Source: Plasmodium brasilianum
Taxonomy: Eukaryota > Apicomplexa > Aconoidasida > Haemosporida > Plasmodiidae
Direction of reading: 5' to 3'
NCBI RefSeq assembly: GCF_023973825.1
Contig: NC_090114.1
Location: forward strand, 620,001-684,000
DNA length: 64,000 bases
Part shown: positions 34,248-42,900 of the stretch, piece by piece
Numbering within the stretch: position 1 is the stretch's first letter
How the letters are laid out: each line of letters starts with the position of its first letter
Made by a program: the position numbers and the translations under genes
The notes under the pieces: model-generated
Told to the model about the DNA's origin: nothing
Databases searched by the model: none
What the model saw: only the letters and a program-made list of their open reading frames with translations

Positions 34248-35436
34248 TTTTTACTCATTTAACAATACTCTTTTTTGTAGCTCCAGAAAAATTTTTCAAT
34301 CAAGCTAGATAAAGATATGTACAATTTTTTGCAGCTAGCCAAAAAAAAAAAAAAAATTTTAATGTAAATGTAATTTAAATATCACCTTACTTGTTCATGT
34401 AACAAGAATATTTAAAATATGCGTAAGACAACATGCTTGCGCAAACACGCACGTATGTATAAATATATAATTATATATATATAATTATATATATATAAAT
34501 ACATACAAGCAGACACACGTACCCCTGTACTTATGTACGTTCGTGCATATAAACATAGATAATGACAGCGAAAAAACTCCTCTGCAAGTTGAAATTATTA
34601 ATATAATAATTTCCCCACAAATACATTGTAAATGTTGTTAATTTTTTAGCCTCTTTTTATAATCTTACGTAAAACAGAATTCAAGTAGAAATATTCTTTG
34701 AATAAATTCGCCAATTTGTGTTTTTATATTTTATTTTATTTATTATATTTTATTTATTATATTTTATTTTATTTATTATATTTTATTTTATCTATTTATT
34801 ATATTTTATTTTATCTATTTATTATATTTTATTTATTTATTATATTTTATTTTTTTTGAATGTTGGGCAAAAGATGTGAAACTATTTGAAGACATAAATT
34901 TTTAATAAAGCACATGGACACTGTGCATAAGGGTTGGTGAACGGTATGCATATACCCACACATACACAGCTTTGTACATATATGTACGCCCGAATATATT
35001 TGTTTGTATAAATTCTGCCCTACTCTGTGAATATGGTTCATTCGAATCCTCATTTCCCTTTTTCACAAAATTAACCGCTTCGTAATAAGCAAAATGTTAG
35101 TATAAAATAGCAAATTAAAAAGAAAAAAAAAAGAGAATAAAAATAATTAAATGAAAAATTCCATATATATATGTATATGAAAAAAAAAAAAAAAAAAAAA
35201 AGAATTTTAAATAAATAAGTTTTAAATTATACGTTTCGACAAAACGACAAAAAACGGACTTTATTTGAAAGGTATATTTTATCGTACAAGTTGAAACGAG
35301 TAAGCAAGCTGATATATATATGCATACGCATACATGTATATATATATATACATATATGTACCATTCTGTGTAACGAAAGGCCCTGCCTATTTTCCCAGTG
35401 TGACAGGTGGTTTCTAAGAAAAAATTATCTTCCCAT
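34248..35436. other. Convergent gap cg1-GLP3, no gene seen
   Basis: Poly(A) near 34340, ATTTT/ATTTA pentamer-type repeats at 34725-34855, poly(A) near 35179-35201 and TA tracts. Convergent 3' ends of cg1 and GLP3 fall here. Confidence 0.75.
34725..34855. repeat. tatattttattttatttatt array
   Basis: Imperfect tandem units of about 20-25 bp built from attttattt and tatttatta, ~130 bp. Confidence 0.8.
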
Positions 35437-36378
35437 TCATTCATTTGATATGTGGTTAACTACTAACAAATTTTCTATTAATTCCTTTAATTTATTGTTA
35501 TCATGTAACAGTTGTACTCGGTCTATTCCTCCTATAAATGTACCTTTCACATATAACTGAGGGAATGTAGGCCACTTGGAATAAATTTTTAAAGCATTTC
35601 TTAATTTTTCATTTTCCAAAATATTGACAGTGTGAATTTCTTTCACTTTATTTAATTTTAAAATATGAATTGCTTGTCTGCTATATTTGCAAAAAGGATT
35701 TAAAGCAGTTCCTTTCATAAATAAAACTATCTTATGCTTTTTCAGTATATTTTCAATTAAATTTATTATATCCTTCGTTAACTCTTTATTTAATTCAGTT
35801 TTTAATTCATTCCCATTATTTCCATCATTACATGTTTCTTCTTCAGTATTAATTACATTACTACAAATTTTGTCACTGAATGGGTTAACATAATTAACAT
35901 CATCCTTATCTTGATCATTCGGAATTCCTTTTTCATTGTACTTTTCAGTATAAACTATTCCATTTAAAAAAGAAATAGATTTCTTTGCCGTACTGTTATG
36001 ATAGTTATACCCTTCATTTTTCTTGACATGTCTACTATTTCGGTTATATATTATATTATCATCCCTTATATTCTTTATAAGACTCTCATTATATACATTA
36101 ATTCTTTCTTCTTCTTTTAATATTTGTTTTGAAGTATTCTTACAATTTATCTCACATTCCACTCGTTTTTCAGTTGTACTATTTTTTTTATCATATATTA
36201 TTGTGTTGCTCTCCCTTTGTGTACTAATACCTTCACAAAAAGCTGGAATATTTTTTTGTAATTCTGGAAAATTTTTCACTCGAAAAAAATTATCTAATCG
36301 CTTATTCATTAACAATGCGTAAATATTAAAGGCGCTGCAAAAATAAATGAAATCAGACGCTTTTTTAAAATTGTTCAT
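35437..36378 (-). CDS. GLP3: Monothiol glutaredoxin-like protein (GLP3 type, CKYS active site; Cg6 at this locus)
   Basis: 313 residues. The first ~200 are an Asn/Lys/Glu-rich extension with a basic, aromatic N terminus that could be an organelle-targeting sequence. Residues ~205-305 form a glutaredoxin fold: HKIVLFMKGTALNPFC, active site C230-K-Y-S, then KWPTFPQLYVKGTFIGGIDR with the cis-Pro (P273) and the Gly-Gly glutathione-binding pair. Class II monothiol glutaredoxins have CGFS and carry Fe-S clusters. The CKYS variant is the one I recall for Plasmodium glutaredoxin-like protein 3. Lack of the CGFS glycine may affect cluster binding. It converges on cg1 and is followed by cg2, matching the known crt neighbourhood. 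Confidence 0.9.
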   Translation of the reverse strand: MNNFKKASDFIYFCSAFNIYALLMNKRLDNFFRVKNFPELQKNIPAFCEGISTQRESNTIIYDKKNSTTEKRVECEINCKNTSKQILKEEERINVYNESLIKNIRDDNIIYNRNSRHVKKNEGYNYHNSTAKKSISFLNGIVYTEKYNEKGIPNDQDKDDVNYVNPFSDKICSNVINTEEETCNDGNNGNELKTELNKELTKDIINLIENILKKHKIVLFMKGTALNPFCKYSRQAIHILKLNKVKEIHTVNILENEKLRNALKIYSKWPTFPQLYVKGTFIGGIDRVQLLHDNNKLKELIENLLVVNHISNE

Positions 36379-36914
36379 TGTGTCAGTTTTTCTGTTTTGC
36401 CGTTTTGATGTTTTTTTTTTTTTTTTTTTTTTTTTTTATTATTTTTTTTTCTCATCCCTTCCATAAATGTAAAATGAAAAAAGTAATAATTTAAATTATT
36501 AACATATGTTCTCATTCTACCAGTTAAACCAATACATATTTTTGAAATATTCCACGCTAAAAATTTTGGAAAGTTTTTTATCTACTCATATTATGATGAA
36601 AACTGAAATTTTTTTCGCACTTACGTATATATACACATATACATTCACATACAGTATATATATACGTACAAGTATATTAACATAAGCTTACAAATGTACG
36701 TGGCACAATTGTGCTTTCCAAACATCCTCAGTTTAAACAAAAAAAATTCACGTTATGGTAAATTAATTTTTATAAATTTTATGCTCGTCGTTATTTTAAA
36801 GGTCTTTCTTATTTGTGGAAAGCCTCATTTTTTTTTTTTTTTTTTTTTTTTATGCAATAATATTTTACGCGCATAAGCTTTCGATTATCCGCTTATTTTG
36901 CGGCCTTTTTTCCC
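36379..36914. other. Gap between cg2 3' end and GLP3 promoter
   Basis: 536 bp with two poly(T) runs (36411-36437 and 36830-36851) and TA-rich sequence; it must hold the GLP3 promoter. No gene is seen. Confidence 0.75.
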
Positions 36915-39900
36915 TTAATTTACGTTTTCATCTTTGTTGTAATTTTTTACTAGTAACTCAAATGTTGATAAATGCAGAACGGTCTGAGACGCAACAAGAG
37001 AATAGTTCGGCATGAGATCATATTTTTGCAAAATTTTCATAATTCTCTGGTGTGCTATATTTAAATCAATTTTATTGGAAACGAGAAATTTAACAAATGA
37101 TTCATTATTTATATAAACTTCTTTTAAATTTTTTATTGGTAAGGATGATATATGAAAAGTTAAAGAAATGCATTCGTTTGTTTTATTCAGAATGTCTACT
37201 TTTTCCTTGGTACGTATTAATGTACATTTGAATGGGCAAGGCATATACCTTCTCATTTTGTAATGTATACTGATATTTTTGCCTTCAATGTTATTTATAT
37301 TCATTTCATTACGTTTATCCTTTCCCTCTACATTATTCGAAACGCTATTGCTAATATTAGATGTATTGTTATCATTTATTATGTTTTTTGTGCTATGTGA
37401 TGGGATAATTTCACCATATGATTTATCCAAGTTTTTACTGTCCTCATCCAACATCATGTACTTCTTTTCCCCTTCTTTGGTAAAAGGCACAACGAATTCA
37501 ATAAACTTATCGTCAGTTTTAACCCCCCCTTTTTCACTACTATCCTTTTTTCTGTCTTCTCCATTTCCACTATATTCATCAATAACAAACTCAGTTTCAA
37601 TAAATGGCATTGTTAATGCTTCTGGTTTTTCAGCTAGCCAAAAATTTAAATGCTCATGGTATGATATAACACTGTTAAAGATTAATGAAGAGAACTCACA
37701 TATATTTTTTTTATCATGTATTATTTCATTGATTATAACAAAAAAGGAAAGAATGCTATTGTAATTCATTCTTGATAGCCATATTCTTACATACTTGTAA
37801 ATTAAGTTAAGAGATACATTAATTTTAGAATTTTCTCTTAAAATGTTTTCATCATGTAGAATGAACTTTCTTTCTCCACTCTGCAAATTATTATTACTTC
37901 CATAATTTCTGTTACAGTAAAACCATGATTCTTTTTCATCAATAGTTTCTCCAACATTTTCGAAGTAGATACTAACCGAATGCAACAAATAATGCACATC
38001 ACATTCGCTGATAAGTTTTTTACCTGCACAGGAAAGGTTGTTCAGGTTGTTCACGTCTTTCGTGTCTTTCACATCTTTCGTGTCTTTCACGTCTTTCGTA
38101 TTTTTCACATCTTTCGTGCCTTTCTCGTCTTTCCTGACTTTGTTCAGAAAATATGGACTATTGTTAAGTTGATGTATCAGGTTAAGTTCATCGTGATCAC
38201 CTCGTTCCATCTTTGAAACATGTCCCACATTTGCATCATTGGGGTTATTACCTATTTCACTAGGATGATCATTAAAACTTTTCTTCTCCCCCTTAAAACC
38301 GTTCATATTTTGGAATTCCCACAATCGCAGTGAGTACACTTTCTGCATAAATTTCTTACCAATCAATATTTTTTGTGTATTTTTTTTCAAAAATATATCA
38401 GCATAATTAAAAGAATAGGCATTTACCATATAAGTTAGTTTTTTTAAATTTATATCATCTACATGTACTTCATCACCATTTAGTAGGTACCAAATGTCTG
38501 AATGTATTTTTTTTTTCATCTCAATCTTAGTATTTTCATCATCTTTGGTTTTTATTGGCTCTTTGTTGATTGGCTCTTTATTGATTGGCTCTTTGTTGAT
38601 TGGCTCTTTGTTGATTGGCTCTTTATTGATTGGCTCTTTGTTGATTGGCTCTTTGTTGACTGGCTCTTCGTTGATTGGCTCTTCATTGATTGGCTCTTCA
38701 TTGATTGGCTCTTCATTGATTGGCTCTTCATTGATTGGCTCTTCATTGATTGGCTCTTCATTGATCGGCTCTTCGTTGATTAGCTCTTCATTGATTAGCT
38801 CTCTGCTGAATGGCTCTCCTTCGACCATGACTCTGTTTATCCATGCTTTGTGTTCTTTTTCGCCCTCTTTTCCGATAGGTACCCTTCCTTCCCCTCTTAA
38901 TTTTTTGCATTTCCCAATACTACCGTCCGCTTCTTCCTCCCTTGGACACAAATGACTGTCTTCCCTTTTTTTACCACCGGGAGGATTTGCACAGGATTTA
39001 TTCAAAAAGAATTCATAGTTTCTCTTAAATCTTTTATCTTCACCTAGTTGTGGTCCTTCTAAATAAAATATTTTCGTACTATACAAAAACCATACCAAGT
39101 GTATGAAAATGTTTTCTCTCATTTCCTTATAATCACATTTCGAATTACTGATATGTTGTTCACTTTTGACTTCTTCAATCCCCTGAGCTTCATCTTTGCC
39201 TTTATATGAAACGGCACGTTCCCTTTTTAATGCTGTTATGTACTGAAACACATTACTTATCTTTGAACTGCTTACCGTAATATCTGTGTAATGTATTTTT
39301 AACTGTCTTATTAAAAGAACCCAAGTTTTTAATGTTCTTAAAAATTCTATAAAGGAGTATAACGTTGAGCAAAGAAATGTAGGGGGGAAAAAATGCACTT
39401 CTGATAATATAATTTTATTTTTTATTTTGAACAAATATTTTATATTTGATATGAACATGTCATATTGTTCAAACATCTTCGAGTCCCTCGTATAAACGTT
39501 TTCCCCTGCTTCTGCGTCTGTTCTCAAGTTGTTCCCCAAGTCGTTTCTCGCTTCTTTACCTGCTTCTCCTCCTTGAGAATTTCTAAACAAATTGCAGCGA
39601 CTGCTAGAGGAGCAAAACCCACCATATTTATCATCGCTTAACTTGCTAATGTGCAACTCACCCACGCGCTTTATACTAATTATGGTGCAAAATTTTAAGA
39701 ACAAATAGATGAGTACATCTTCCTCATCTAAGTCGTCAATAATGATATTACTATATGGAATGAATGCTTGCGCTCCTTTTGCTTCTGCTTTGTGTTTTGA
39801 GCTACAAGCACTGTTACTGCCTTCCTTCGGATGACTTCTTTGCTTCCTTTGTATGTCTTGGAAGAATTTTTCCTTTTTAAAAAAGTTGTTCACACTAAAT

Positions 39901-42900
39901 TGGCTTCTTTGGTCCTTATCCTTATTAGTTGCACTATTGGTGCTAGCAGAAGTGCTATTATACGTTCCCCCAAACTTGTCATTATACGTACCGCCAGGCT
40001 TGCCACCATAAAAGCACCTAAAATAAGGAATAATGATAATTTTGGAAAAGTGCTTTGGGTGAAGTACTATGTAAAAGGACAACTGTTTCTTCTTCATATG
40101 ATCCTGTAATGCATCATTATATGTTAAGGTTACTGTTATAAGGTTTTCATAATGCAAATGGAAAGTTTTACATGCAGTTATTTCATTTAAAAAATGAATT
40201 TTGTTTAAGTGCTCATTTGTCTTATTAACTAAAATATAAAAATTGTAGTGAAATTCAAAAGTGAAACATATTAATTTTAACACTTTAAAAATGCTTCTAC
40301 TCTTTTTTAAATACATATAAAAATTTTTCTTCTCCTTTAAAAATATTTCATTTATACAATTAATAGCACAATTAAAGGAAATGTCAATATACATCATATC
40401 TGTCAAAAGAACTTTAAAATTTAAATATTTCGAGGTGGTAACTTCTCTATTTCGCTTTTCCCTTGTGCTACTATGGCTTCGGATTAGTTTTTCCTTACCA
40501 TCGTCACAAAATAAGAAGTGTGAAGCGCTATCATGAACTGCACCACCACTAATTGCACCGCCACTAATTGCACCGCCACTAATTGCACCGCCACTAATTG
40601 CACTGTCATTAATTGCATCGCCACTAATTGCACCACCACTAATTGCGCAATTCGAAGCGATGTCATCACTTCTACTATTCAAGATGTTAAAGTTTATAGC
40701 ACATGCAATATCTGTATTGTAACTGCAAAAATACATAACGCCAATGTTGGACAAGTGACAATATGGAACACTAATATTTGGTGAAAATAATTTCTCTATA
40801 AAATAAAGTTCACTAAATAAACTCATAATGGAAAACGATTTAATGATAACTGAAAATAAATGTAAAATATTTAAGGATGAAAATTCATCATTTACCAGTA
40901 GGTAAAACTTTTTCAATATGACCCAGTCCTTCTTTGTATGTGTCCAGGACAGTGCCCCCCTAGAACTGTTGCACTTTTTTTTCTCACATTCACCCTTCCC
41001 CTCCACACTACTTTTATTATCATATCCGTCACTGCTATTACCGTAGCTACTACCACTTCCACTGCTACTACCACTTCCACTGCTACTACCACTTCCACTG
41101 CTACTACCTCCACTACTACTACTACTACCTTTTCCACCACTGTTTTCCCTCTTCAGTACCTTTCCTTTTTTCACTCCTTTCCCTCTTCTACCTATTTTCA
41201 TATTTATAACTACATTATTATGAATAAGGGACACGTCTTTATTTTTCATCACACTGAAGTCCTTAATTTTAATAAATTTTTTTTCTTTTACAGGAATTTT
41301 AAAAAAAAAGGAACCACATGGCAGAATTTTTAAAAGAAACACATATGTACTTTTTTCCTTCATCCTCATAAACACTTCATTTAAATAATAGTCGTCTTCT
41401 AATGAGCAGTGGAAACGTAGCATATAATTCTCTATGTAGTTATTCAAGTAATTCTTGCTTATATCACTTGAGTCATTAGAACTATTTTTATTTATAAAAT
41501 ATTGCAAATCTAGGAAAGTCCTCTTCTTCTTCCTTTTTATGAACAGTTCATAATATTTCTCATCAACAAGATGAATCATGCAGTCTGCCATCTTTCTTTT
41601 TCCATTCTGCCGTACCCCAGCTACGATGTGTGGTGAGACTTGCGCTGCGTCGTGCAGTTCTCCGTGTACCGTCTCTTGCACCGTTTCTTGTGCCTCTTTT
41701 TTTGCCGCTTCTCTTGCCAGTTCATCTGATAAACTACAATGTGTTCGAAAAACGGGGCAGACAAAATTAACCTCTGAAATTTTGTTCAAAATAGTGAACA
41801 TACGAGAAAAATTATGAACTAAATCAAGCACGCTATCAAAATAGACGTCTAGTTTTCTCTTGATAGAAAGTTTTTTATGAATTAATGGAATCACGAAACG
41901 GTTTTTTGGAGCTTCCTTTTCCTCATTCGATTCATCCCCCTTTTCAAAATGTTTGCTCTTCTCGTCGATGTTCCTGTTGTTGTACCTGTTCATGCTGCTT
42001 TTTCTACTACTGCTCCTGTTACTGCTCCTACCTTCGAACGAAATAACAATGTACGTTTGAAATATGTAATATTTTTCAACGAGTATACACAACAGCAGAG
42101 GTACACTGTTATCCTGTATGTATATTGTGAAGAATAACACGGAAAAAAATTTATTCCGATACGTAGGATACTTGACACCTCCCTTTCCGATAACACTGCT
42201 GCTGTTCACGGGAGCTTCCTGGAAATCTTCGTTTTTATTGCAAAACGTATGAACACCGCCGCTGGCACTACTGACACTACTAATACTTCGACCTTTGTTC
42301 CCGTTTACACTGCTGTAATCGCTCCCCTCCTGAGAGCTTCCCACACTGATGCAATAACCATCTTGATAAGACACATTTTCATGATTACTTAAAAGACTTT
42401 CTCCGATTAAACGTTTCATACATTTTTGCATCTCTTCATCATTGTTGTTAGTGCATGTGTTAGACACTTCCGAGTGTAAGTAGAAATAAAAATCAATAAA
42501 AGAAAAAAATTGCTCAATAAATTTTGCCAATATAATATTTGACGAATAATCGTCGTATTTTTTTAAAAAATCAAATAGCCTTATTTTATGAAAAAAAAAA
42601 TTTGGAAAAAACTCATTTTTTGAAAATTGGAAATTACAAAAATTACCTGGGTTTATATTAACAAATCGCTCCTTTAATAAATTATATAAATATACATATA
42701 AAGAAAAGTATTTCAACAAATAAATTATATATATTATTAATTTTAAATTATAACATAAACTAATTACACCTATGAATATCTTATCCCAATGACATTTGAA
42801 AAAAAATTTTTCATTCTGTGTGTTCATAAATAAATCAATTTTTTGTTGATAAAATTTGTATCTCATTATGTATATATTTCCATTTGGTTTTTTCACGTAA

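Noticed and set aside
34212..34320. Extra 3' exon of cg1 after the TTTTTTGTAG at 34271-34280
   Set aside because: No usable GT donor occurs before the cg1 stop, and the HspQ/YccV-like domain is already complete.
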